A stretch of 7,175 bases of DNA from Chloroflexota bacterium (lineage in GTDB: Bacteria > Chloroflexota > UBA6077), in the NCBI GenBank assembly GCA_021788565.1, contig JAJYKO010000271.1:1-7175 (forward strand). Direction: 5' to 3'. The notes below the pieces were generated by a model. That model saw only the letters and a list, made by a program, of their open reading frames with translations. It was not told where the DNA came from and made no database searches. Positions 1 to 6,125 of the stretch are shown here, in pieces. Numbering within the stretch: position 1 is the stretch's first letter; each line of letters begins with the position of its first letter. Both the position numbers and the translations under genes were made by a program.

Positions 1-412
1 CATTCTCGATGGCCAGCTTCACCGGGAAAAGGGGCTCATTCGGCAGGCTGTTTGCCGAAGCAACGATCGTCCCGCTTGTGGCCGCGGCCACAATCAGCAG
101 GGCGGCGGCGACTCTGATAAGAGGGGTAGCCCAGCCTGAAGATGGTGCGCCCAGGGGCACGAAGCGGCGCCACCAGCTCTCTCGCGGTTGGATTTTCGAG
201 GCGGGGCTTCGGAATACCGGACGTTTGTAGCCCCGCAAGCTGGCCGGCGCCTCCACTTTCGGAATGGCGCTCAGCTCCGCCGCTATAGAGAGCAGTGGCT
301 CTAGCTCAGCCCTCAGCTCTGGGTAGAGGCTCAACTCTTCCTCGAGCGTCGTCTCCCCCGTCTCTATCCTGCCGAGGCAATCGGATAGAACCTCCTCAAT
401 GCTGCTGGACAC
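1..412 (-). CDS. DUF5667-type single-pass membrane protein, probable partner/anti-sigma of the adjacent ECF sigma factor (3' end outside window)
   Basis: Partial gene: 137 residues are visible, and it runs off the left edge without a stop. Residues about 5-50 form an acidic helical region (SLYPELRAELEPLL, residues 28-41) typical of DUF5667 N-termini. A basic, Trp-rich juxtamembrane stretch (SWWRRF, about 79-84) leads to one hydrophobic segment at about 98-119 (LLIVAAATSGTIVASA). The family hallmark SLPNEPLFPVKLAIEN follows, matching the usual 'SLPGxxLYPVK' consensus after the membrane span. The expected topology is cytoplasmic N-terminus and external C-terminus. The only possible start is GTG at 412, because an in-frame TGA lies a few codons upstream; GAGAGGA (421-427) sits 8 bases before it. 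The gene overlaps the sigma gene end by 17 bases, so the two should be cotranscribed and translationally coupled. No zinc-binding HxxxCxxC motif of classical anti-sigma factors is present. Family assignment is by recognition of the pattern. The anti-sigma role is inferred from gene order and topology. Confidence 0.8.
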   Translation of the reverse strand, partial: MSSSIEEVLSDCLGRIETGETTLEEELSLYPELRAELEPLLSIAAELSAIPKVEAPASLRGYKRPVFRSPASKIQPRESWWRRFVPLGAPSSGWATPLIRVAAALLIVAAATSGTIVASANSLPNEPLFPVKLAIEN

Positions 413-971
413 CCTCTTGTTCCTCTCGTTCGATGATTCTTTTCAACGCCGCGAGTGCCCGATGCTGGGCCACCCTGAGCGCACCCGAACTCTTGCCGGT
501 GATCGCGGACACTTCGGCGTAATCCATTTCCTCGATGAACCGCATCACGATCACCTCCTGCTGGTCCTCCGGCAGCTGCCGGATCGCCGCTTCCAGGCCC
601 CGTGCCTGTTCCTTCCGAAGATAGTGCCCTTGGGGGCCGGTATCCTCTGAGACCAGGCTTTCCTCCAGCTCCCCGTGAACCCTCGCCGTCCGATAATGGT
701 CGATCACCGCGTTGCGGGCTAACCGCATCAGCCAGTGGGAGAACGGTATCTCCCGCCATTGGTACCTAGGCATTGCCTCCCAGGCTTTCACGAAAACCTG
801 AGATGTCAGATCCTCGGCTTCGGTCTGAACACCTACCTTGTAGTAGACGTATCTGTAGACCGTGTCCAGGTAAACGTCATACAGCCTGCCGAAGGCCTCG
901 GCTTTACCCCGGGAGGCCTCCTGAACGAGCTGCTGTAACTCATCTTGAGAAATTCGACCTTCGTCTCCCAA
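396..971 (-). CDS. ECF-type (sigma70 family, group 4) RNA polymerase sigma factor
   Basis: A 191-residue protein of usual ECF length that directs RNA polymerase to a dedicated promoter set. Sigma region 2 spans about residues 24-95, with the conserved block AEDLTSQVFVKAW (52-64) and FSHWLMRLARNAVIDHYR (77-94), which covers the -10 recognition and melting part. A short linker follows. Sigma region 4 spans about 124-180, with LPEDQQEVIVMRF (133-145) and a helix-turn-helix around DYAEVSAITGKSSGALRVAQ that contacts the -35 element. The frame stays open up to an ATG at 1070, but those extra residues look non-coding. I choose TTG at 971 because AAAGG (979-983) sits 7 bases before it and the likely promoter (992-1019) leaves only a short leader. 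GTG at 986 would sit almost on the transcription start. The gene is divergent from the dioxygenase gene and overlaps the DUF5667-type gene downstream. No extra C-terminal domain is present. The ECF subgroup and inducing signal cannot be told from the sequence. Confidence 0.93.
   Translation of the reverse strand: MGDEGRISQDELQQLVQEASRGKAEAFGRLYDVYLDTVYRYVYYKVGVQTEAEDLTSQVFVKAWEAMPRYQWREIPFSHWLMRLARNAVIDHYRTARVHGELEESLVSEDTGPQGHYLRKEQARGLEAAIRQLPEDQQEVIVMRFIEEMDYAEVSAITGKSSGALRVAQHRALAALKRIIEREEQEGVQQH
421..427 (-). promoter_or_regulatory. Ribosome binding site of the DUF5667-type gene, inside the sigma factor gene
   Basis: On the minus strand GAGAGGA is followed by 8 bases and then GTG at 412-410. 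The site lies inside the last codons of the sigma factor gene, so translation of the second gene probably depends on ribosomes finishing the first. It supports the GTG start, which is the only start codon available in that frame. Confidence 0.55.
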
Positions 972-978
972 AGTGGAG

Positions 979-983
979 CCTTT
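979..983 (-). promoter_or_regulatory. Ribosome binding site fixing the TTG start of the ECF sigma factor
   Basis: On the minus strand AAAGG is followed by 7 bases (CTCCACT) and then TTG at 971-969. It is the only Shine-Dalgarno-like sequence at a correct distance from a start codon in this frame near the beginning of the sigma-2 domain, and it falls in the short leader expected from the upstream promoter. Confidence 0.55.
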
Positions 984-991
984 CACCTGAT

Positions 992-1019
992 AGAACGCTG
1001 AACAGCTCGTGATGTTACA
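992..1019 (-). promoter_or_regulatory. Probable ECF-sigma promoter (TGTAAC-N16-CGTT) of the sigma/DUF5667 operon
   Basis: On the minus strand TGTAAC (1019-1014) is separated by exactly 16 bases from CGTTCT (997-992). This matches the architecture of ECF promoters, an AAC-containing -35 element about 16 bases from a CGT-type -10 element. It is close to the Bacillus subtilis SigX/SigW/SigM patterns such as TGTAAC-N16-CGAC. Transcription would start near 985-988, leaving a leader of about 15 bases with the AAAGG site before the TTG start. Autoregulation by the encoded sigma factor is inferred from this resemblance and from the habit of ECF factors. Confidence 0.55.
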
Positions 1020-1188
1020 TAAAGAGCGCGATCGCCCGCAAGGATAACATCCCGGCGCAAGCCATGGCACACCCCAATCTCCCTCCCCATTGCATCCCGC
1101 TTCCTAAACGTTCCAGAGAAGAGTCTGGCGCGGGCTGTGCATTTAAAACAATGTTTCCAGGCGAGTGGATTCGGAAAGAGAGGACGAC

Positions 1189-2139
1189 ATGGACGCGCGA
1201 GTCCGGGGCATTCATCACGTTACCGCCATCGCGGGTAATCCGCGGCAGAATATAGATTTCTACACAGGCTTCCTGGGCCTCCGCCTGGTGAAGCTGACCG
1301 TCAATTTCGACGATCCGGCGAGCTACCACCTTTACTATGGCGATCAGGTAGGACACCCCGGTACCGTCCTCACCTTCTTTGCGTGGCCAGGTGGCCCCGA
1401 GGGTCGCCTCGGTGCTGGCCAGGTTGTGACCACCTCCTTCGATATCCCCAAGGCATCAGTGGATTACTGGATCGATCGGCTCCGGGAGCACGGCGTCGAC
1501 TTCGAGGGCCCGATCGCCCGATTCGGGCGCGATTCGATTGCCTTCTCGGACCCAGACGGATTGCGGCTGGAGCTGGTGGCCGGCACCCCGGGTTCGGGAG
1601 CAACCCCCTGGGAAGATAGCCCAGTCCCACCCGAGCACGCGACTCGCGGGTTTCATGGGGTCACCATCGCGGAGCGCGACTCGCGGGATATTGAGTTGCT
1701 GCTGGGAACTCTTGGTCTCCGGCTCCGCGGCGAAGAGGAAGGGAGCGTGCGATACGAGGCCGCCTCGGACGCGGTCGGTCGTGTGGTGGATGTGCTGACC
1801 TCCACCGAGAATCGGAAGGGACGGGTGGCCGTTGGAACGGTGCATCATGTGGCGTGGCGCACGGATGACGTCGAGGAGCAGCGCGCGTGGAGACAGCGTA
1901 TGGCGGAACTCGGCCTGGACGTTACTCAGGTGGCCGACCGGAAGTACTTCCACTCCATCTACTTCCACGAGCCCGGAGGAGTGCTGTTCGAGATTGCCAC
2001 TGACCAGCCGGGCTTCACGGTGGACGAGCCAGCACGAAGCCTGGGGACCGGGCTGATGCTGCCGTCTTGGCTGGAGCCGGTGCGGCCGCAAATCGAGCGG
2101 AGCCTGCCGCCACTTCATAGTCTTCGCCGAGCGGCGTAG
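1189..2139 (+). CDS. VOC-family ring-cleaving dioxygenase, MhqO/PcpA-like
   Basis: A 316-residue cytoplasmic protein with two tandem vicinal-oxygen-chelate (glyoxalase/bleomycin-resistance fold) modules, about residues 5-132 and 152-275. It resembles the MhqO/MhqE and PcpA group, non-haem Fe(II) extradiol dioxygenases that open hydroquinone-type rings. Probable metal ligands by analogy with PcpA (H11, H227, E276) are H10 in GIHHVT, H220 in VHHVAW and E268 in GGVLFEIATD. Family landmarks YHLYYGD (46-52), HPGTVLTFF (56-64), DRKYFHSIYF (250-259) and EPGGVLFEIATDQPGF (261-276) are all present, so it looks intact and active. The start is ATG 1189, preceded by GAGAGGA (1178-1184) with 4 bases between. 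An in-frame GTG at 1165 lacks such a site and would add 8 residues ahead of the family's normal N-terminus. The gene is monocistronic: it is divergent from the sigma operon and followed by a strong stem-loop. The true substrate is unknown. An aldehyde-conjugate or other VOC activity is less likely, given the complete ligand triad and the full-length match. Confidence 0.9.
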   Translation: MDARVRGIHHVTAIAGNPRQNIDFYTGFLGLRLVKLTVNFDDPASYHLYYGDQVGHPGTVLTFFAWPGGPEGRLGAGQVVTTSFDIPKASVDYWIDRLREHGVDFEGPIARFGRDSIAFSDPDGLRLELVAGTPGSGATPWEDSPVPPEHATRGFHGVTIAERDSRDIELLLGTLGLRLRGEEEGSVRYEAASDAVGRVVDVLTSTENRKGRVAVGTVHHVAWRTDDVEEQRAWRQRMAELGLDVTQVADRKYFHSIYFHEPGGVLFEIATDQPGFTVDEPARSLGTGLMLPSWLEPVRPQIERSLPPLHSLRRAA

Positions 2140-2159
2140 TGCTATCGTTCTCACGAAAG

Positions 2160-2195
2160 GGAGGCCGCGTCCGGCCGAGGGCCTCGCGAGCCTCC
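2160..2195 (+). terminator. Strong GC-rich stem-loop after the dioxygenase gene (terminator-like, no U-tract)
   Basis: GGAGGCCGCG (2160-2169) pairs with CGCG (2185-2188) and GCCTCC (2190-2195), with one bulged A at 2189. Inside, GGCC (2173-2176) pairs with GGCC (2180-2183) around a GAG loop. The hairpin lies 20 bases past the dioxygenase stop codon. No run of T follows, so it may act as a transcript-end or stability hairpin, or as a Rho-dependent or non-canonical terminator, rather than a textbook intrinsic terminator. A perfect 10-base palindrome (CTGCCGGCAG, 2197-2206) follows directly. Confidence 0.45.
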
Positions 2196-2224
2196 TCTGC
2201 CGGCAGATGCGCTGCCCGAGGCTA

Positions 2225-2253
2225 TTGCCACGCGTCCCTTTTCGCTCGATACT
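2225..2253 (+). promoter_or_regulatory. Candidate sigma70-type promoter for the ABC exporter operon
   Basis: TTGCCA (2225-2230, five of six bases of the -35 consensus) is followed by exactly 17 bases and GATACT (2248-2253, four of six of the -10 consensus). It lies in an AT-richer patch between the stem-loop and the ABC gene start at 2284. The leader would be about 25 bases and contains GAGGG (2271-2275), 8 bases before the ATG. Confidence 0.45.
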
Positions 2254-2283
2254 ATTTGTAGCAATTAGCTGAGGGCTTGTTTA

Positions 2284-4116
2284 ATGAAATCACTCCGTCG
2301 CGCGCTTCGATACCTGGTCCCGCATTGGCATACGGCCGTCGCGGCCTTCGTAAGCCTGCTGCTGGTCTCTGTCTCCAACCTGGTCGCGCCGCAGTTCATC
2401 CGGCTCGCGGTGGACGGTGGCATAACGGGCCGAGACTGGACAGCCATCCTGTGGGCATCCGCGGGACTGCTGGGTGTAGCCGCCGTCAGGGGGGTGTCTA
2501 CATTTCTCCAGGGCTACCTCTCGGAAAAGACTTCTCAGGGCGTGGCCTACGACATGCGCAACGACCTCTACAACAAGCTGCAGAACCTCAGCTTCAGCTT
2601 CCACGACCAGGCCCAGACCGGCCAACTGATGACCAGGGTCACCAGCGACGTCGAGATGGTGCGGCAGTTCGTGGGCCAGGGCTTCCTCCAGCTAATCGGC
2701 GCGATGGTGATGCTGTTTGGAAGCGCCTGCGTGCTGCTCTTCATGAACTGGCGGCTCGCCCTGGTCTCACTGGTAATCATCCCATTCATCTTCGCCGTCT
2801 TCTTTCGCTTCATCCAGACGGTGCAGCCGCTCTTCAAGGTGGTGCAGGCGAAGCTGGGGGCGCTGAACACTGTGCTCCAGGAGAACCTCGCGGGGGTGAA
2901 AGTGGTGAAGGCCTTCGCCAGGGAAGACTTCGAGACGAAGCGTTTCGATAGGGCCAACGATGAGCTGCTGGCCCAGAATATAACGGTTACCCGGGCCATG
3001 AACACCACCTTTCCGCTGATCTTCTTCTTCGCCAACGTCGGCACATTCATAGTCGTCTGGTACGGCGGCAACGAGGTGATCGGCGGGTCCCTCTCCCTCG
3101 GTGAGCTGGTGGCCTTCAACACCTATCTCGGCTTCCTCATGATGCCGATCTTTATGCTGGGTATGCTGGCCGCCATGATGACCCGGGCGGGCGCCTCTGC
3201 CCAGCGGGTGTTCGAGGTCCTCGATGCCGTGAGCGAGGTCCAGGACAGACCGGGTGCCATGGCTCTGCCGCCCATCGAGGGCCGGGTGGCCTTCGAGGAC
3301 GTGAGCTTTCGGTACGTGGGGGCTGAGCAGGACGCTCTTAACAACATCAGCTTCGAGGCCGAGCCGGGCCAGACAGTGGCTGTGGTCGGCACCACCGGCG
3401 CCGGTAAAAGCACCATAATCAACCTTATACCCCGCTTCTACGACGTCGTGGCCGGCCGGGTGACGGTGGACGGCCACGACGTCCGGGACGTGACCCTGGA
3501 AAGCCTGAGGTCGCAGATCGGCATGGTCCTTCAGGATACCGTCCTGTTCAGCGGAACCATCCGGGACAATATAGCCTACGGAGCGCCCGATGCCGCCCAG
3601 CAGGAGATCGAGCGAGTCGCGCGGATCGCGCAGGCCCACGAATTCATTCTAGAGCAGCCCCAGGGATACGACACGCGTATCGGCGAGAGCGGCATCGGGC
3701 TGAGCGGCGGCCAGATGCAGCGGATCGCCATCGCCAGGGCTCTCCTCCTTAACCCGCGGGTGCTGATCATGGACGATAGCACCTCGTCCGTTGATGCGGA
3801 AACCGAATACCAGATTCAGCGGGCCATGGACAGCCTGCTGACAGGCCGCACCAGCTTCATCATCGCCCAGAGGATCAGCAGCGTGCGCAGCGCCGATAAG
3901 ATCCTCGTGCTGGACGGCGCGCGGATCGTGGCGCAGGGCACCCACGAGGAGTTGCTGGCCACCAGCGGCCTCTACGATGAGATCGTGGCCTCGCAACTCC
4001 GGGACGATTCCGTCCGCGAGCCCGCTCTCGCCGTGAGTGGGATTGTGGGTGAGGGGGTGAGTGGGAGAGACGGCGTGGCCTTCACCCCCTCATGGTCCAC
4101 AAAGGAGGTCAACTAG
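2284..4116 (+). CDS. ABC exporter half-transporter, degenerate-site subunit (TM287-like)
   Basis: A 610-residue inner-membrane subunit: an exporter-fold transmembrane domain fused to an ATPase. Six hydrophobic helices lie at about 17-40, 52-75, 132-155, 158-178, 240-262 and 275-298. The nucleotide-binding domain covers about 334-572: A-loop Tyr344, Walker A GTTGAGKST (369-377), Q-loop Gln417, canonical signature LSGGQ (473-477), Walker B LIMDD (494-498) and D-loop SSVD. Two catalytic positions are altered. The Walker B glutamate is Asp498, and the switch histidine is Gln529 (IIAQR). This is the pattern of the impaired-site partner in heterodimeric exporters such as TM287/TM288. The start is ATG 2284, with GAGGG 8 bases upstream. 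The partner gene begins 2 bases after the stop, and its ribosome site lies in the last codons here. Residues about 575-610 are a Gly/Val-rich tail outside the conserved domain. The substrate (drug, lipid or peptide) cannot be deduced. Confidence 0.95.
   Translation: MKSLRRALRYLVPHWHTAVAAFVSLLLVSVSNLVAPQFIRLAVDGGITGRDWTAILWASAGLLGVAAVRGVSTFLQGYLSEKTSQGVAYDMRNDLYNKLQNLSFSFHDQAQTGQLMTRVTSDVEMVRQFVGQGFLQLIGAMVMLFGSACVLLFMNWRLALVSLVIIPFIFAVFFRFIQTVQPLFKVVQAKLGALNTVLQENLAGVKVVKAFAREDFETKRFDRANDELLAQNITVTRAMNTTFPLIFFFANVGTFIVVWYGGNEVIGGSLSLGELVAFNTYLGFLMMPIFMLGMLAAMMTRAGASAQRVFEVLDAVSEVQDRPGAMALPPIEGRVAFEDVSFRYVGAEQDALNNISFEAEPGQTVAVVGTTGAGKSTIINLIPRFYDVVAGRVTVDGHDVRDVTLESLRSQIGMVLQDTVLFSGTIRDNIAYGAPDAAQQEIERVARIAQAHEFILEQPQGYDTRIGESGIGLSGGQMQRIAIARALLLNPRVLIMDDSTSSVDAETEYQIQRAMDSLLTGRTSFIIAQRISSVRSADKILVLDGARIVAQGTHEELLATSGLYDEIVASQLRDDSVREPALAVSGIVGEGVSGRDGVAFTPSWSTKEVN
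4101..4109 (+). promoter_or_regulatory. Near-perfect Shine-Dalgarno site coupling the two ABC genes
   Basis: AAAGGAGGT lies inside the final codons of the first ABC gene, 9 bases before the ATG at 4119. It decides the start of the second gene. The alternative in-frame ATG at 4092 lies upstream of this site and would add nine residues with no ribosome site of its own. The arrangement implies translational coupling and near-equal amounts of the two subunits. Confidence 0.8.
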
Positions 4117-4118
4117 CT

Positions 4119-5927
4119 ATGTTCCGAGGAGGTCCTTTTGGGCATCAGGCCAACCTGCCGGAGGGACGCGCTGCCAACAGCATGGCCGTGGCCGTGCGGT
4201 TGCTCCGCTACGTGTCGCCATACAAGTTCCGAATGCTAGCGGTGCTGCTGTTCACCGTGACCGGCGCGGCCTTCGGGGCCGCCTCGCCCTACCTTATCGG
4301 GCGCGCGGTCGACCAGTTCATCTCTCGCGGCGACCGCGCGGGTCTTGCGATAATCATGCTGCTGCTGCTGGGCAGCTATATCGGCGCCATGCTCTCCCGG
4401 GTGTTCCAGGGCTACCTGATGGGCTGGGTCGGCCAGAAGGCCCTGGCTCGCATCCGCGGCGAAATCATCCGAAAACTGCAGCGGCTCCACATGAGCTACT
4501 TCGACAAGCACGATGCGGGCGACCTGATGTCCCGCCTGGTCAACGACGTGGACACCATCAACAACCTGCTCAGCATGGGGCTGGTCCAGGCGCTGGCCGG
4601 AATGATGGGGCTCGTGGGGATTTTGGCGGCCATGTTCGCCCTCCACTGGCCGCTGGCGCTGGCGGCGAGCAGCGTGATACCACTGATGCTATTCACAACC
4701 AACTTCTTCGCGGGGCTGGCACGTCGCGCCTTCCGAAAGACCAGGGAAACGATCGGCGACGTCTCAGCCGACCTTCAGGAGGACATCGCGGGCATCAAGG
4801 TGGCCCAGGCATTCAACCGGACCGGGCTGAACCAGACACGATTCGCCCAGAGGAACGCGGCCAACAGAGATGCGAATGTGGGTGCCAGGGTCGTCACCTC
4901 CGCCTTCTCACCGGCAATGGACATCCTGAGCACCGTGGCCACTGTCATAGTGGTGGGCTACGGCGGCTACCTGGCATCTACCGGCCAGGTGAGCGTGGGC
5001 GTGGTGGTGGCCTTCCTGGGCTACGTGCAGCAGTTCTTCTGGCCAATCCAGCAGGTGACCCAGCTGTATGCCCAGGCTCAGTCGGCACTGGCGGGCGGGG
5101 AGCGGATCTTCGATCTGCTGGACACCGAGGAGACGATGGTGGACGCCACCGCCGCGAAGCCGCTGCCACCCATCATGGGTCGCGTGGAGTTCCAAAATGT
5201 GGACTTCGCCTACGATCCGATGCACCCGGTGCTGCACGAGGTCAGTCTGGTGGCGGAGCCTGGCCAGACCGTCGCGCTGGTGGGGCCGACCGGCGCCGGC
5301 AAGACGACCGTCGCCAACCTGATCGCGCGCTTCTACGACGTGACCGGCGGCCGGGTAACAGTCGACGGCCACGACGTTCGGGACGTGACCATTGGCTCGT
5401 TGCGGAGCCAGCTGGGCATGGTGCCGCAGAATAGCTTCCTATTCTCTGGCAGCGTCGCGGACAATATCCGCTATGGGCGGCTGGACGCTACGGACGAAGA
5501 GGTGGAAGAAGCAGCTCGCTTGGCCAACGCCCACGACTTCATCTCGCGCCTCCCACAGGGATATTCGACCGTGCTGGGCGAGCGGGGTGGCTCCATCAGC
5601 CAGGGCCAGCGGCAGTTGGTGGCGTTTGCCCGGGCAATCCTTGCCAACCCGCGGATCCTGATCTTGGACGAGGCCACTAGCTCCGTGGACACCCGCACCG
5701 AGATGCTGATCCAGCAGGCGCTGTCTGAACTGCTGAAAGGACGTACCAGCTTCGTCATCGCCCACCGCCTCAGCACCATCCGGAACGCGGACCAGGTGCT
5801 GGTGATCGACGAGGGGCGGATAGTGGAGCGCGGTACCCACGCGGAGTTGCTGGAGCGAGGTGGCCTCTACGCCGACCTATACCGCCGCCAGTTCCGCGAC
5901 GTGGAGCTGGAGGGCGCCACGGCGTAG
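4119..5927 (+). CDS. ABC exporter half-transporter, catalytic-site subunit (TM288-like)
   Basis: A 602-residue inner-membrane subunit, partner of the preceding gene. Six membrane helices lie at about 37-62, 77-99, 155-177, 178-200, 262-288 and 290-312. The ATPase domain covers about 354-590: A-loop Tyr365, Walker A GPTGAGKTT (389-397), Q-loop Gln437, Walker B LILDE (514-518) with catalytic Glu518, D-loop SSVD, and switch His549 (VIAHR). Its signature motif is ISQGQ (493-497) instead of LSGGQ. In a dimer, the intact Walker and His residues here pair with the LSGGQ of the first subunit to make the active site. The altered signature here pairs with the Asp/Gln-substituted site of the first subunit to make the degenerate one. 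The N-terminal 20 or so residues are a soluble extension before the elbow helix. The start ATG 4119 is chosen from the strong ribosome site. No partner such as a membrane-fusion protein follows, so export only across the inner membrane is likely. Confidence 0.96.
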   Translation: MFRGGPFGHQANLPEGRAANSMAVAVRLLRYVSPYKFRMLAVLLFTVTGAAFGAASPYLIGRAVDQFISRGDRAGLAIIMLLLLGSYIGAMLSRVFQGYLMGWVGQKALARIRGEIIRKLQRLHMSYFDKHDAGDLMSRLVNDVDTINNLLSMGLVQALAGMMGLVGILAAMFALHWPLALAASSVIPLMLFTTNFFAGLARRAFRKTRETIGDVSADLQEDIAGIKVAQAFNRTGLNQTRFAQRNAANRDANVGARVVTSAFSPAMDILSTVATVIVVGYGGYLASTGQVSVGVVVAFLGYVQQFFWPIQQVTQLYAQAQSALAGGERIFDLLDTEETMVDATAAKPLPPIMGRVEFQNVDFAYDPMHPVLHEVSLVAEPGQTVALVGPTGAGKTTVANLIARFYDVTGGRVTVDGHDVRDVTIGSLRSQLGMVPQNSFLFSGSVADNIRYGRLDATDEEVEEAARLANAHDFISRLPQGYSTVLGERGGSISQGQRQLVAFARAILANPRILILDEATSSVDTRTEMLIQQALSELLKGRTSFVIAHRLSTIRNADQVLVIDEGRIVERGTHAELLERGGLYADLYRRQFRDVELEGATA

Positions 5928-6049
5928 GGGACAGGGGACTGGGCACGCCCGCTAACTGCTGACTTAAACCCGTGAAGGCACTAGCTGTCTGGAACGAGAT
6001 GAGTGAAGCCCGCACCACGAACCGGCCGATTGGGGAGGACCCGGCGCGA

Positions 6050-6078
6050 TTGACACGAAATTCGCCACGGGCTATGCT
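6050..6078 (+). promoter_or_regulatory. Sigma70-type promoter for the enolase-superfamily gene
   Basis: TTGACA (6050-6055, a perfect -35 consensus) is followed by 17 bases and TATGCT (6073-6078, four of six of the -10 consensus). Transcription would begin near 6085, giving a leader of about 40 bases with GGGAG (6115-6119) 6 bases before the ATG at 6126. It suggests this gene is expressed independently of the ABC operon. The rest of the 198-base gap between the two genes shows no clear terminator. Confidence 0.65.
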
Positions 6079-6125
6079 CAGGCTCGCCGCTACTCGACCG
6101 CGGTATTTGCTGATGGGAGCCTGAG

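Noticed and set aside
364..759. A 131-codon minus-strand frame overlapping the sigma factor and DUF5667-type genes
   Set aside because: It is an out-of-frame reading of the sigma gene. The two real frames have recognisable domains and account for the whole stretch.
972..1070. N-terminal extension of the sigma factor to the ATG at 1070
   Set aside because: The extra 33 residues are Cys/Pro-rich and unlike sigma factors, and they would cover the probable promoter. A TTG at 971 with AAAGG 7 bases upstream fits better.
1456..2154. A 232-codon open frame antisense to the dioxygenase gene
   Set aside because: It has no ribosome site or domain. It mirrors the codon structure of the well-supported VOC gene.
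2767..3639. A 290-codon open frame antisense to the first ABC gene
   Set aside because: The product is His/Gly/Asp-rich without any motif, and the opposite strand encodes a complete conserved transporter.
2284..4116. Reading the Walker B D498 and Q529 substitutions as signs of pseudogenisation
   Set aside because: The frame is intact and all other motifs are kept. The partner has the complementary deviant signature, which is the known pattern of functional heterodimeric exporters.
4092..4118. Earlier ATG at 4092 for the second ABC subunit
   Set aside because: The strong Shine-Dalgarno site at 4101-4109 lies downstream of it and is well placed for the ATG at 4119.
4061..5434. A 457-codon open frame on the plus strand overlapping the second ABC gene in another frame
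   Set aside because: It lies entirely over a clear ABC exporter gene. Its translation is rich in Arg, Gly, Pro and His with no recognisable domain, typical of an out-of-frame reading of GC-rich DNA.
5928..5990. Possible intrinsic terminator after the second ABC gene
   Set aside because: Only a tiny GGGC/GCCC inverted repeat with a 2-base gap is visible, with no T-run; too weak to call.
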